Assembly (NCBI RefSeq): GCF_018139685.1 | Contig: NZ_JAGSPN010000001.1 | Span: 248,001-312,000, forward strand | DNA: 64,000 bases | Reading direction: 5' to 3' | Source: Cognatundibacterium luofuense | GTDB taxonomy: Bacteria; Pseudomonadota; Gammaproteobacteria; Burkholderiales; Burkholderiaceae_D | Shown here: positions 18,518-27,387 of the stretch, in pieces | Layout: the number at the start of each line of letters is the position of its first letter | Numbering within the stretch: the first letter of the stretch is position 1 | Translations under genes and position numbers: made by a program | Notes under the pieces: model-generated | Told to the model about the DNA's origin: nothing | Databases searched by the model: none | Seen by the model: the letters and a program-made list of their open reading frames with translations, nothing else

Positions 18518-19225
18518 TTAATCGTCCGCCATCCAGAAAAATACGGCAGTCAGGCGACGATCCGGCATGGCTTCACCAAAATACCCGGTCGCGCTGTGCA
18601 CCAGATTCGCTTTGTACAGAATCATGCGGTTGAACACATTCTGTACCCGCATATCTTCGTACCACGCTTGCATCGGCAGAGCGCGTACCTTTAAAGCATC
18701 CACCAGATTTTTATGCGGATCGGTCACGATATTGCCGCCGATCGCGCCATTCGGATAACGCAGACGACAAAAGCTGGTACCGCTGTCCGGTGCCGGATTC
18801 GGGCTCAGATAAATCACTGCTGCATAACGGCATAAATGCCGGCTGTCGGTATGCGGATGCGGCATGCCTTCATTTTTCCCGACCAGCTGCGCTACGTTGC
18901 TGTCCAGTCGCAAGCCGCCCGGCGGTTGCACCATCCATAAACGTGGCTTGCCAGTCAGTTCACGTACTTTCGCTTCCAGCGCGGCCAGTTCTTCCGGTAA
19001 CAGCGCGCCGTGAAAACGCATACCCGGCCAGCTTTCCGGCGCATACGGTTTACCCAGTTCCCACTTTTCTCTTGCAAAACAGCGTGCACTGACTTCTTCT
19101 GCATTCGGCAGAACATTATCGATCACCCAGAAATTTTTACCGGCTTCCAGTGGTTCGTAGGTCAGCGTCGGTGCGGTGGGCGGAATCGCGGGCAATAACT
19201 GGCCCGGCGCAGGTAATGGCAGCAT
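18518..19225 (-). CDS. 2-oxoglutarate/Fe(II) oxygenase-like protein (DUF6445-like)
   Basis: A 235-aa cytosolic protein with no signal peptide. A HTDSRH segment (about residue 127) and a late VHSATGYFG...DRRLTAVFFW segment fit the His-x-Asp...His and Arg pattern of cupin-fold 2-oxoglutarate/Fe(II) oxygenases. The overall layout resembles the DUF6445 family, which I assign tentatively. The substrate is unknown. It stands alone, converging on fahA. Proteins of this kind modify small molecules or peptides, but nothing adjacent suggests which. Confidence 0.6.
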   Translation of the reverse strand: MLPLPAPGQLLPAIPPTAPTLTYEPLEAGKNFWVIDNVLPNAEEVSARCFAREKWELGKPYAPESWPGMRFHGALLPEELAALEAKVRELTGKPRLWMVQPPGGLRLDSNVAQLVGKNEGMPHPHTDSRHLCRYAAVIYLSPNPAPDSGTSFCRLRYPNGAIGGNIVTDPHKNLVDALKVRALPMQAWYEDMRVQNVFNRMILYKANLVHSATGYFGEAMPDRRLTAVFFWMADD

Positions 19226-19447
19226 GATGCAAAACCGAAAAAAGGAAAGTCACCACAGTAGCAAATGCCCGTACCTGCCGTCACTTTTTTCATCGCCTGA
19301 CGTTGTAATCCTGCGAAGTGATGCATTCAGTGTGTTCTTCTTTTGAATGCTGCATATTTAAAAATATTACCTATCAGAAATGCCAGTATTCAATATTATT
19401 TAACAATGTAAGAATCTGGTTCTCTGCTATTGCGATATGGAATTCTC

Positions 19448-19723
19448 ATGAAAGACTTCTCTCATCCAGAAAAAAATCCGGCTTTATCAGGCATGAATTT
19501 CCGGCAGCTCCGCTTACAGCGCGGTGAAACCCAGACCCAGTTCTGGCAACGTTTCGGAGTCAGCCAGTCCTGTGGCAGCCGTATTGAAAAAGCCGGAAGC
19601 GCTCCGTTGTCGGTGGCGATGCTGGTCAGTTTATATGTCAGTGGCAGTATCCCTGAACACTTGCTGCAGCAAGTCATGGACATCTGCAGTAAACGTGGTG
19701 GTAATCCGCACATCATGTGCTGA
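19448..19723 (+). CDS. Small Cro/CI-type helix-turn-helix regulator
   Basis: A 91-aa protein. The region FRQLRLQRGETQTQFWQRFGVSQS and the following SRIEKAGSAPLS fit an XRE-type HTH (helix 2 TQFWQRFG, helix 3 SQSCGSRIE). The C-terminal third is short and hydrophobic. The start is ATG 19448; a TTG six codons upstream is possible. It precedes a strong terminator and faces a LuxR-type gene. The target is unknown. AT-rich upstream DNA may reflect acquisition. Confidence 0.7.
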   Translation: MKDFSHPEKNPALSGMNFRQLRLQRGETQTQFWQRFGVSQSCGSRIEKAGSAPLSVAMLVSLYVSGSIPEHLLQQVMDICSKRGGNPHIMC

Positions 19724-19826
19724 AGTTTGCTTTACCGGTGACCGGGATTGCTCTCCTATGGTTGCCGGTGCGGATCGCCGGGGTGATACCCCCCAAGAAA
19801 CGCTTCGGTGATCCGCAACTTTGCGT

Positions 19827-19859
19827 AAAAACGGCCAGTCAACCTGACTGGCCGTTTTT
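19827..19859. terminator. Bidirectional terminator
   Basis: Perfect 14-bp stem AAAAACGGCCAGTC / GACTGGCCGTTTTT with loop AACCT. It lies between the converging XRE gene and the LuxR gene and can serve both. Confidence 0.92.
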
Positions 19860-19992
19860 CATTGATACAAATAAGGATTGTTGGATCAGCAGACTGACGC
19901 TTTGAGATACTTTCGCACAGGCGTGACACGCTGCTTCAGGCTTCTGACTATCTTTTCCTTAACCGACAAACCTGAAAACGCAGCGTATGTGC

Positions 19993-20718
19993 TCAGTTAA
20001 TTGCAATCCATCCACCACGAATGGCACGTATCACAGCCTGCTGGCGGCTGGTGACACCGAATTTTTGTTTAGCATTGTTAATGTGGAAATTAACAGTGGC
20101 TTCTGCGCACGTCAGAATTTGTGCTATTTCCCATGAAGATTTTCCGCGTGCCGCCCAGATCAGGCATTCGATTTCACGCGGTGTCAGCTTAACAGGAGCC
20201 GCATCGGGTGGTAGCAGTAATGGCCGCAGCGCATCCATTGCAAAATCCCGGAACAGACACAATTGTCCGATTTGCTGTGCCCCCAGCGTTGCCGGATGAC
20301 GCGCTGGGTCTGGCGATAACAGCAGCATGATGCTGACCTCGGCATCCTGACCGCGACCGGGCAACGCGAGACCGTATTTCAGATCATACCCGGCAGCACA
20401 CGCGTAAGTTGCCTGTGCCTGTATATCGGCAAAGTATTCTTCCGCCCAGAAAAACGGGCGCTGATGGCGCGCGCAATGCTGTAAAACCGGATCTGTTTCC
20501 TTGCACTGCTCTGTCAGATAGGTTTGCAACCAGGTTTGCGGCATATTGCCGAGCACTTTTGCATCCGTCAGCGGTGTCAGTTTGTGTGGCAGATAACCGA
20601 ACAGAAAATACGGAAATCCGAGTTGCTGACTGATCGTAATACAAGTGTTCAGCCAGGCTGTTTCGGTATGTACATGCAGCAATGTATCGAACAGTTCTGA
20701 ACCTGAAGTCATATTCAT
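19993..20718 (-). CDS. LuxR-family quorum-sensing regulator (solo)
   Basis: A 241-aa regulator with an N-terminal autoinducer-binding domain and a C-terminal LuxR HTH (LTPREIECLIWAARGKSSWEIA...TVNFHINNAKQKF). The ligand domain retains the Asp-Pro pair (KETDPVLQH), a Trp (FFWAEEY) and the conserved Gly region (YGLALPGRG), so an acyl-homoserine lactone or similar ligand is plausible. The start was chosen at ATG 20718, which gives the family length. The frame can extend to a TTG at 20838, but those 40 residues are Cys/Pro-rich and unlike LuxR N-termini. No luxI synthase gene is in the window. Confidence 0.88.
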   Translation of the reverse strand: MNMTSGSELFDTLLHVHTETAWLNTCITISQQLGFPYFLFGYLPHKLTPLTDAKVLGNMPQTWLQTYLTEQCKETDPVLQHCARHQRPFFWAEEYFADIQAQATYACAAGYDLKYGLALPGRGQDAEVSIMLLLSPDPARHPATLGAQQIGQLCLFRDFAMDALRPLLLPPDAAPVKLTPREIECLIWAARGKSSWEIAQILTCAEATVNFHINNAKQKFGVTSRQQAVIRAIRGGWIAIN

Positions 20719-21204
20719 AGATGCAAATACCCATAAGGCTGAGTGTCTGTCGCCTGTCTGTTGCATCAGTGGCGCACCGGATTGTGGCGGAGTAGGGTAA
20801 GGCTGATGCTGACAGGCCACGCAGAAGCAGAATCTCAATAGATGTAAAGCTGAAACGGAAACGAAGAATCCGGAGTTAAACGTTCCTAGCTGTTTATTGG
20901 TATATTATACATATATTAATTGATGGAAGGGGGTAAGAAACACTTACCATTGCATTGCATGATTAGTCAGATGCTCTGTATATCCAATTGATTTACATGT
21001 AAAATTAAATTAATATGCGAAATGCATATTGCACGCTATCTGTGCTATCACAAGTAATAGTCAATATTGGTAAAGCGGGGTGAGTCGGCTGGAAAGTATG
21101 ACAGACAGTTGGTGGGGAATACGGGTTGGATGAATTGTGTCAGATACGAATCGGGTGCAGCTTGAATACCGCACCCGCATGTTCACTTCAGATTTGCTTC
21201 AGAT
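20719..21204. promoter_or_regulatory. AT-rich spacer upstream of luxR with two palindromes
   Basis: A 486-base gene-free spacer between luxR and the 3' end of ttcA. About 20880-21060 is strongly AT-rich (runs such as TATATTATACATATATTAATT). It holds the 12-bp palindrome TTTACATGTAAA (20992-21003) and the inverted repeat AATATGC-gaaat-GCATATT (21012-21030). Either could be an operator for luxR or an unseen rightward transcript. No coding frame here is convincing. Confidence 0.45.
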
Positions 21205-22149
21205 TTACTCCAGATGCATCTGGATTACACCGGCAGCCGGTGTGCTGCATGGTTCTTCATCGAATGCGATATCGCCGTCCGGTTTGGCGACACCGTCAAT
21301 TTTCAAATCACTGAAATTGAACATATCTCTGTCCATCAGATGTGATGGCACGACAGTCGATAAAGCCGAGAAAATATGATCAACGCGACCCGGATGTTTT
21401 TTCTCCCAGTCACGCAGCATGGCTTTAACGTGTTTGCGCTGCAGGTTTTCCTGAGAACCGCACAGATTACAAGGAATAATCGGGAACTGGCGCACTTCCG
21501 CAAAACGTTCGGTGTCCGCTTCTTTTACATACGCCAGCGGACGGATCACGATATGGCGACCATCATCGGATTGCAGTTTCGGTGGCATACCTTTGATTTT
21601 GCCGCCGAAGAACATATTCAGAAAAAAGGTTTCCAGAATATCGTCACGGTGGTGACCAAGTGCGATTTTGGTCGCGCCCAGTTCGTCCGCCACACGGTAC
21701 AGAATGCCGCGACGCAGGCGTGAGCACAGCGAGCAAGTGGTTTTGCCTTCCGGTACCAGACGTTTGACGATGCTGTAGGTATCCTGATTTTCGATGTGAT
21801 ACGGCACACCGATTTTTTCCATATACGCTGGCAGCACATCTTCCGGGAAACCCGGTTGTTTCTGATCCAGATTGACCGCAACGATATCGAACTTGATCGG
21901 TGCGCGCTCACGCAGGGTCAGCAGAATATCCAGCAAAGCATAGCTGTCTTTACCACCGGACAAACACACCATGACCTTGTCACCATCTTCAATCATATTG
22001 AAGTCGCCGATGGCCTGACCTACCTGACGGCATAAACGCTTATGCAGTTTATTGTTTTCGTACGCGATTTTTTCCGGCGAGCGTCCGCTGCTTGCGGAAG
22101 TATCTTCTGCGGGTGCTGCATCCTGCAATGTTTCATATAAAGCTTGCAT
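21205..22149 (-). CDS. ttcA: tRNA 2-thiocytidine biosynthesis protein TtcA
   Basis: A 314-aa ATP-dependent enzyme that thiolates cytidine 32 of certain tRNAs. It has the PP-loop [13 protein letters not shown] near residue 62, a CSLC pair ([12 protein letters not shown]) and a [12 protein letters not shown] segment, which supply cysteines for the [4Fe-4S] cluster. The start is ATG 22149, 7 bases past the folB stop with GAGG upstream. An upstream frame opening at 22215 would overlap folB by 59 bases and is unlikely. It is the last gene of the SDR-folB-ttcA transcript. Confidence 0.95.
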   Translation of the reverse strand: MQALYETLQDAAPAEDTSASSGRSPEKIAYENNKLHKRLCRQVGQAIGDFNMIEDGDKVMVCLSGGKDSYALLDILLTLRERAPIKFDIVAVNLDQKQPGFPEDVLPAYMEKIGVPYHIENQDTYSIVKRLVPEGKTTCSLCSRLRRGILYRVADELGATKIALGHHRDDILETFFLNMFFGGKIKGMPPKLQSDDGRHIVIRPLAYVKEADTERFAEVRQFPIIPCNLCGSQENLQRKHVKAMLRDWEKKHPGRVDHIFSALSTVVPSHLMDRDMFNFSDLKIDGVAKPDGDIAFDEEPCSTPAAGVIQMHLE

Positions 22150-22156
22150 CACAACC

Positions 22157-22552
22157 TCAGGCTTCTTTGACATGGAATACTTCAACACCGACACCATCGC
22201 AATCCGGATATACATCCGGCTTCATGGTGGAAACGCAGACTGCACGGACGCGCGGATGGGTCAGCATCATACGGGCGACGTCATCACACAGAGTTTCCTG
22301 TAAATGAATATGACCCTGAGATACGCGCTGCGCAATGGTGCCGCGCATAAAATCGTAATCGACGACTTCATCCAGCTGATCTTCTTTCGGTGTTGATAAT
22401 TCCAGCGGAATGTAAAGATCAACATTGATCAGCACGCGCTGTTCGCCTTTTTTTTCAAAATCGTGCACGCCGATATTGATATAGATTTCATAATTACGCA
22501 AAAACAGACGGCGGCAACCGGTCAGTTGCGGATGGTGCAGGACGGATAACAT
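22157..22552 (-). CDS. folB: Dihydroneopterin aldolase
   Basis: A 131-aa enzyme that converts dihydroneopterin to 6-hydroxymethyl-dihydropterin plus glycolaldehyde in folate synthesis. Family features are [20 protein letters not shown] near the N-terminus and a late [19 protein letters not shown]. The start is ATG 22552, with a GAG 6 bases upstream; a 19-residue longer frame would overlap the SDR gene. It sits between a pteridine-reductase-like gene and ttcA. Confidence 0.93.
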   Translation of the reverse strand: MLSVLHHPQLTGCRRLFLRNYEIYINIGVHDFEKKGEQRVLINVDLYIPLELSTPKEDQLDEVVDYDFMRGTIAQRVSQGHIHLQETLCDDVARMMLTHPRVRAVCVSTMKPDVYPDCDGVGVEVFHVKEA

Positions 22553-22559
22553 AAGAAAC

Positions 22560-23366
22560 TCATTCAGAAGAAAGTTGAGATTGGTTTGCAGTCGCCAGAT
22601 ACATGACATCGCGCTGCAAAGGAATCAGGTGCTGCCCGCCATCGACCAGCAAGGTAGTGCCGGTCATGGCCGGACTGTCGGCGACAAACGCGACGGTGCG
22701 GGCGATATCCTGTGGTGTACTCGAGCGACCGAGCGGTGTGATCTGATGCGCAGCGGCGAAATCGGCTTCGGTCTGATGACCGGACACCATAGTAATGCCC
22801 GGCGCCACGCCGACCACACGGATTTTCGGCGCCAGCGCCTGTGCCAGCATCACGGTTGCGGTGTGTAATGCGGCTTTGGACAGGGTGTACGATAAAAAAT
22901 CCGGATTCAGATTAAATAATTTCTGATCCAGCAGATTAATCACCGATCCCTGCTGACCTTCCTGCAACTGTGCGTGCAGTGCTTGTGCCAGCAATAACGG
23001 TGCACCGAGATTCGCATGCATATGCTGATTCAGCATTGCATAACTGAAACTGTGCGCATGGTCTTCGCTGAACAGCGAGGCATTATTCACCACGCAATCC
23101 ACCGTTCCCATCGCCGCATTCACTGCCGGTAACAAAGTACGCACTGCCGCTTCGTCGGCCAGATCACAGCAAAATACCTCAGCTTTACGACCCAGCGCGC
23201 GGATTTCCTGCGCCGTGTGTTCCGCTTCGGTGCGGGAATGATGGCAGTGCACGGCAATGTTCCAGCCCTGACGGGCCAGATGCAAAGCGATTTCGCGGCC
23301 GATGCGCCGGGCAGCCCCGGTAATCAGGGCGAGTCTCTCAACAGAGGCAGTAGCAGGCTGGTTCAT
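22560..23366 (-). CDS. Short-chain dehydrogenase, pteridine reductase-like (FolM-like)
   Basis: A 268-aa SDR. The nucleotide-binding motif is TGAARRIG (the TGxxxRxG form typical of pteridine reductases rather than TGxxxGxG), followed by NNAS. The active-site Tyr-x-x-x-Lys is YTLSK. The 7-base gap to folB supports a role in reducing pterins (dihydromonapterin or dihydrofolate), though the substrate is inferred from motif and context only. Confidence 0.82.
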   Translation of the reverse strand: MNQPATASVERLALITGAARRIGREIALHLARQGWNIAVHCHHSRTEAEHTAQEIRALGRKAEVFCCDLADEAAVRTLLPAVNAAMGTVDCVVNNASLFSEDHAHSFSYAMLNQHMHANLGAPLLLAQALHAQLQEGQQGSVINLLDQKLFNLNPDFLSYTLSKAALHTATVMLAQALAPKIRVVGVAPGITMVSGHQTEADFAAAHQITPLGRSSTPQDIARTVAFVADSPAMTGTTLLVDGGQHLIPLQRDVMYLATANQSQLSSE

Positions 23367-23410
23367 GGAAAAAGTTCACGCAGAGGTAGGGTTTTTAATA
23401 CAATGCCGGG

Positions 23411-24577
23411 ATGCAAAAATTATCTTTACCCATTCCGGCGCCCGAGGCGCTGGCAGCATCGGAAGCACTGACTCAGCAACTGCGGACAGCGGTGGCAGAG
23501 CAGGGCTGGATCCCGTTTTCGCAGTTTATGGAAAAGCTGTTGTATACCCCGCAACTGGGTTATTACAGTGGCGGTGCGACTAAATTAGGCAAAGACGGTG
23601 ATTTTACAACGGCACCGGAGATTTCGCCGCTGTTTGGTGGCACGCTGGCACGCTTGTATGCCAGCTTATTGCCTGCGATTGCACCGGAAGTCATGGAGTT
23701 CGGAGCCGGTACCGGCAAACTGGCCAAGGATTTCCTGACCGAATGCCGCGCGGCAGGTATCGCGGTACGCCGTTATGCGATCGTCGATTTGTCCGGCGAA
23801 TTGCAGGCGAGACAACGCGAAGCGCTGGCTGCCTTTCCGGAAGTCGTCTGGCTGGATCAGATGCCTGAAGCCTTTTCTGGTCTGTTACTGGGCAATGAAG
23901 TGCTGGATGCAATGCCGGTGAATCTGGTGCAGCGTGAAAACGGGGTCTGGCGCGAACGCGGCGTGGCGCTGGATGCAAACGGCGCGTTTTGCTGGCAGAA
24001 CGGGCCGCAGGCTCCTGCAGAATGGCTGGAACAAATCACGGAACACGAACAGTTACCGGATGGTTATCTGACGGAACTCCATCCGGTAGCCTGCGGCTTT
24101 ATGCGCAGCCTGTCGCAAATGCTGATCCAAGGTCAGCAGCAAACCGGTTTGCACGGCGTGGCGGTACTGATCGATTATGGCTTCCCTGAGCGCGAGTATT
24201 ACCATCCGGAACGGGATCAGGGCACGCTGATGTGCCACTACCGCCATCACGCACATCCGGAACCGTTTTATCTGCCGGGTTTGCAGGATGTCACCGCCCA
24301 CGTGGATTTCACCGCGATGGCAGTGGCGGCATCGCAGGCAGGTGCACAGGTGCAGTTTTACCAGTCTCAGGCGGCTTTCCTGCTGGGTGCGGGGATTACC
24401 GATCTGCTGTCGCGCACCTCTGCGGAAGACGCACTGAGTTACCTGCCGCAATCACAGGCACTGCAAAAACTGACATCGCCGGCAGAAATGGGCGAGTTAT
24501 TTAAGGTGCTGATCATCGGCACCGGCGCTGATCTGCCACCGCTGTTGCAGTTGCAGGACCGCTCACACCGCCTCTGA
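23411..24577 (+). CDS. MidA-type SAM-dependent methyltransferase (DUF185)
   Basis: A 388-aa protein of the MidA/NDUFAF7 family. Recognised by YYSGGATKLGKDGDFTTAPE, the SAM-binding EFGAGTGKLA, GNEVLDAMPV, VLIDYGFPEREYYHPER and DVTAHVDF. The mitochondrial relative methylates an arginine of a complex I subunit. The bacterial role is less certain, but respiratory complex I assembly is the usual suggestion. It is divergent from the SDR gene with a 44-base spacer. Confidence 0.9.
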   Translation: MQKLSLPIPAPEALAASEALTQQLRTAVAEQGWIPFSQFMEKLLYTPQLGYYSGGATKLGKDGDFTTAPEISPLFGGTLARLYASLLPAIAPEVMEFGAGTGKLAKDFLTECRAAGIAVRRYAIVDLSGELQARQREALAAFPEVVWLDQMPEAFSGLLLGNEVLDAMPVNLVQRENGVWRERGVALDANGAFCWQNGPQAPAEWLEQITEHEQLPDGYLTELHPVACGFMRSLSQMLIQGQQQTGLHGVAVLIDYGFPEREYYHPERDQGTLMCHYRHHAHPEPFYLPGLQDVTAHVDFTAMAVAASQAGAQVQFYQSQAAFLLGAGITDLLSRTSAEDALSYLPQSQALQKLTSPAEMGELFKVLIIGTGADLPPLLQLQDRSHRL

Positions 24578-24587
24578 GGCACTAAAA

Positions 24588-24667
24588 ATACCCCGGGGGG
24601 TATCTTAAAACCCCCGCGGATTCTCTCGACGATAGGGCGATTTCTTCAAAAAGGCAGGGGGGTATCT
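24588..24667 (+). promoter_or_regulatory. G/C-tract leader with competing pairings ahead of the DUF2905 gene
   Basis: ATACCCC (24588-24594) can pair with the adjacent GGGGTAT (24597-24603) or with a second GGGGTAT (24659-24665), which contains the likely ribosome binding site of the next gene. GGGGGGTATCT occurs twice as an 11-bp direct repeat (24595-24605 and 24657-24667). A C5 run lies between. This could form a translation-control switch; it is inferred from sequence only. Confidence 0.35.
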
Positions 24668-24865
24668 GTGTTTCGCTGGTTTTTAACGATTTTTCTGGCA
24701 GTGGTTGTGTTCTCCAGCGCCTTGCCATGGCTGGAAAAGCTGGGCATAGGCCGACTGCCCGGCGATCTGCGCTTCCGCCTGTTCGGCCGCCAGTTCGTAT
24801 TCCCGTTTGCCTCAACGATCCTGGTCTGCCTGTTTGTATTGCTGGTGGCCAGAGTGCTCAAATAA
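24668..24865 (+). CDS. DUF2905 small membrane protein
   Basis: A 65-aa protein with two transmembrane helices (about residues 2-21 and 43-62) flanking GIGRLPGDLRF, the family hallmark. The function of DUF2905 is not known. The start is GTG 24668, directly behind a GGGGGG ribosome-binding tract. It is probably transcribed from its own leader rather than with the methyltransferase gene, from which it is separated by 90 bases. Confidence 0.85.
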   Translation: MFRWFLTIFLAVVVFSSALPWLEKLGIGRLPGDLRFRLFGRQFVFPFASTILVCLFVLLVARVLK

Positions 24866-24952
24866 ATAGCAGCCAGTTGCGTGTGCGCAGCAATTGCGCA
24901 CTATTTCACGGAAGCAAACTCAAGAAATACCGCGTTTGTGCCGTCACTTCCC

Positions 24953-24992
24953 TATAATGAATCGTAACAAAGCCCGTTCAGCGGGCTGCTTT
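24953..24992 (+). promoter_or_regulatory. -10 element and short hairpin before the receiver-TPR gene
   Basis: A consensus -10 TATAAT at 24953-24958 lacks a clear -35. Just downstream is the hairpin AGCCCG-ttcag-CGGGCT followed by GCTTTTG. The hairpin could terminate transcription from the DUF2905 gene or be the leader of the next gene. Confidence 0.4.
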
Positions 24993-25029
24993 TGTCGTCT
25001 GAACAGTCTGAATCCAGAGTAAGGCCATA

Positions 25030-26652
25030 ATGAGTGAACTCAGTGATATCCGCGCATTGCTGGTAGAACCGCATCAGGGCATGCGCGTGAGCCTGCATAA
25101 CATGCTGAACCTGTGTGGTATCAACAAAATTGAACACGCGCTGACGGCAGGAACCGCCGTGCGTGCGATCCAGAATAAAGTGTTTGACCTGATTCTGTGC
25201 GAATACGACCTCGGCGTCGGCCAGGATGGTCAGCAATTGCTGGAAGATGTGCGTCATCACAAGCTTGCGCCGCTGTCGACGATTTTCATCATGGTTACCG
25301 CCGAACGTGCGTATGCCAAAGTTGTCAGTGCTGCCGAGCTGGCACCATCCGATTACCTGCTGAAGCCATTTACTGCAGACACCCTGCTGGACCGCGTGCT
25401 GAAAGCGCTGGAAAAACGTAAAGCCTTCGTGGAAGTGTTCACGCACATGGAAAACGGTGCGGTGACCGAGGCGCTGCAAGCCTGCCATCATGGCGAACGC
25501 GATTATCCGCGTTATGCAGTGGATTTCATGCGACTGCGCGCTGAGTTGCACGTCGTACTCGGCGAGGCTGCGGAGGCAGAGGTGCTGTATCAGCATTTAT
25601 TTGAACTGAAAGCGGTCGCGTGGGCGCGTCTCGGACTCGCAAAAACCCTGTTCATGCAGGGTAAATATCAGGAAGCAGAACAAATCCTGAAGAGTCTGCT
25701 GGCAGAGAATAAGCAGTACATGGATGCCTATGATTTGCTGGCAAAAACCCACGAAATGATGGATCAGTTGCCGCAAGCGAAAGAGGTGCTGGATGCTGCG
25801 GTAGCGGTGTCGCCGCACGGGGTGCGCCGTATCCGCCAACTGGGCAAAATCGCGATGGAATCCGGCGATATTGCGAGTGCGGAAGATGCGTTCAAAAAAG
25901 TCGTCAGCCGTGCCCGTTTCTCCGAATTCCGTGATCCGGAAGATCACTTAAATCTGGTCGATGCACTGGTCAAAAAAGGTGATACCAATCAGGCTAAAAC
26001 GGTGATTCGTGAAATGGAACGCAGTATGGCCGGCCTGAAAAAAACCGAGGCCTGCCGCGCAATCTCCTCTGCACTGGTGCACTCCAAAACCGGTGATGAG
26101 CGCGTGCATGATGAAATTGCAAATGCCGTTAATGCTGCCCGTGAAGATATTGGTTTATCCACCGGTGCCAAACTCGGGCTGGCAAAAACCTGCCTTGATA
26201 ACAATAAAGATGATCATGCTTCAGAAGTCATTCTGGACGTGATGAAAAATGCCAGCAATCAGCGCATGTTATCCAAAGCGATCGGGGTATTTGAGTCTGC
26301 CGGTAAGGGACATCTTGCGCGCGAACTGGCTCAACGCAGTCAGCGTGAAGTGATGGAGCTCGTCGCGCAGGGTGTGCAGAAGGCGAAACAGGGCGATTTC
26401 CGTGGTTCTGTTGATCTGATGCTGGCAGCGGCGCGTAAGTCGCCGGACAATCCGCAAGTAGTGCTGAATGCCGCGCTCGCGACACTCAAATGCATCGAAA
26501 ATATGGGTTGGGACAACGCGACAGGTGAGCATGCCCGCGAACTGATCGAAGCAGCACGCCGCCTTGATCCGATGAACCCGCGTCTGAAAGCGATCCGGAC
26601 GCTGTACGAAGATTTGCAGCGTAAATACGGTCTAAGCATTTCCCGCAAGTAA
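25030..26652 (+). CDS. Receiver-like domain plus TPR protein
   Basis: A 540-aa cytosolic protein. Residues 1-130 have the receiver fold, including the MVTAE strand and YLLKPF lysine. However, the acidic pair is EP (13-14), and the position of the phospho-acceptor Asp is Glu58 (LILCEYDLG). About residues 140-520 form TPR-like helical repeats (for example ARLGLAKTLFMQGKYQEAEQIL). Related receiver-TPR proteins act as scaffolds in signalling or motility; the partner is unknown. It is monocistronic, with a full start region (AGTAAGG before ATG). Confidence 0.85.
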   Translation: MSELSDIRALLVEPHQGMRVSLHNMLNLCGINKIEHALTAGTAVRAIQNKVFDLILCEYDLGVGQDGQQLLEDVRHHKLAPLSTIFIMVTAERAYAKVVSAAELAPSDYLLKPFTADTLLDRVLKALEKRKAFVEVFTHMENGAVTEALQACHHGERDYPRYAVDFMRLRAELHVVLGEAAEAEVLYQHLFELKAVAWARLGLAKTLFMQGKYQEAEQILKSLLAENKQYMDAYDLLAKTHEMMDQLPQAKEVLDAAVAVSPHGVRRIRQLGKIAMESGDIASAEDAFKKVVSRARFSEFRDPEDHLNLVDALVKKGDTNQAKTVIREMERSMAGLKKTEACRAISSALVHSKTGDERVHDEIANAVNAAREDIGLSTGAKLGLAKTCLDNNKDDHASEVILDVMKNASNQRMLSKAIGVFESAGKGHLARELAQRSQREVMELVAQGVQKAKQGDFRGSVDLMLAAARKSPDNPQVVLNAALATLKCIENMGWDNATGEHARELIEAARRLDPMNPRLKAIRTLYEDLQRKYGLSISRK

Positions 26653-26733
26653 AGGCCGCTGACTTTTCTGGTAAGCTCAACAAGGTCAGTATGGTACTGA
26701 CGCCGTCGGGCTTTTCAGAAAGAGACAGAGATC

Positions 26734-27387
26734 ATGAGTTTTTCAACCTGGTTTGCATTTATGGTGGCCGCCTGGGTCATCGCGATTTCGCCCGGTTCGG
26801 GCGCGGTCTTATCCATGTCGCATGGACTTAATTACGGCGTGAAACGCGCCAGTGTCACGATTCTCGGCTTGCAGGCAGGTTTGCTGCTGATACTGGCCAT
26901 TGCCGGTGCCGGCGTTGGCTCCCTGCTGATTGCGTCTGCGCTCGCCTTTAATGTCATTAAGGTTGTCGGTGCCTGCTATCTGATTTACCTGGGCTGGTCT
27001 CAGTGGCGCTCAGATGCCGGCCCTTCGCTGAATGCGGAAACAGGGCGGGCTGTGCAGATCCCGAGCATTAATCGTCGTTTCATGACAGGTTTCCTGACCA
27101 ATACCACCAACCCGAAAGGAATTATTTTCATGGTTGCTGTATTGCCGCAGTTTATTTCTCAGTCTGATCCGCTGTTGCCGCAATTGCTGATTCTGGCACT
27201 GACGATGTGTACGGTGGATCTGATTGTGATGCACAGTTACGCTGCGGCTGCTTCAGCCATGCAGCGCTTTCTGCGCGATCCTTCATGGCAGCGTCGCCAG
27301 AATCAGGTGTTTGGCGGTTTGCTGATGGCAATCGGTGCGGCGCTGTTGTTCGTACGCCGCACTCCGGCAACAGCTGCGGTCAGCTGA
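26734..27387 (+). CDS. LysE-family exporter
   Basis: A 217-aa inner-membrane protein with about six helices. It shows the LysE/RhtB signature near the N-terminus (ISPGSGAVLSMSHG) and a TNPKG motif mid-protein, and it probably exports an amino acid or related metabolite. The substrate cannot be read from sequence. AGAGACAGAG precedes the ATG. Its last 8 bases overlap the end of the converging gene at 27380. Confidence 0.88.
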   Translation: MSFSTWFAFMVAAWVIAISPGSGAVLSMSHGLNYGVKRASVTILGLQAGLLLILAIAGAGVGSLLIASALAFNVIKVVGACYLIYLGWSQWRSDAGPSLNAETGRAVQIPSINRRFMTGFLTNTTNPKGIIFMVAVLPQFISQSDPLLPQLLILALTMCTVDLIVMHSYAAAASAMQRFLRDPSWQRRQNQVFGGLLMAIGAALLFVRRTPATAAVS

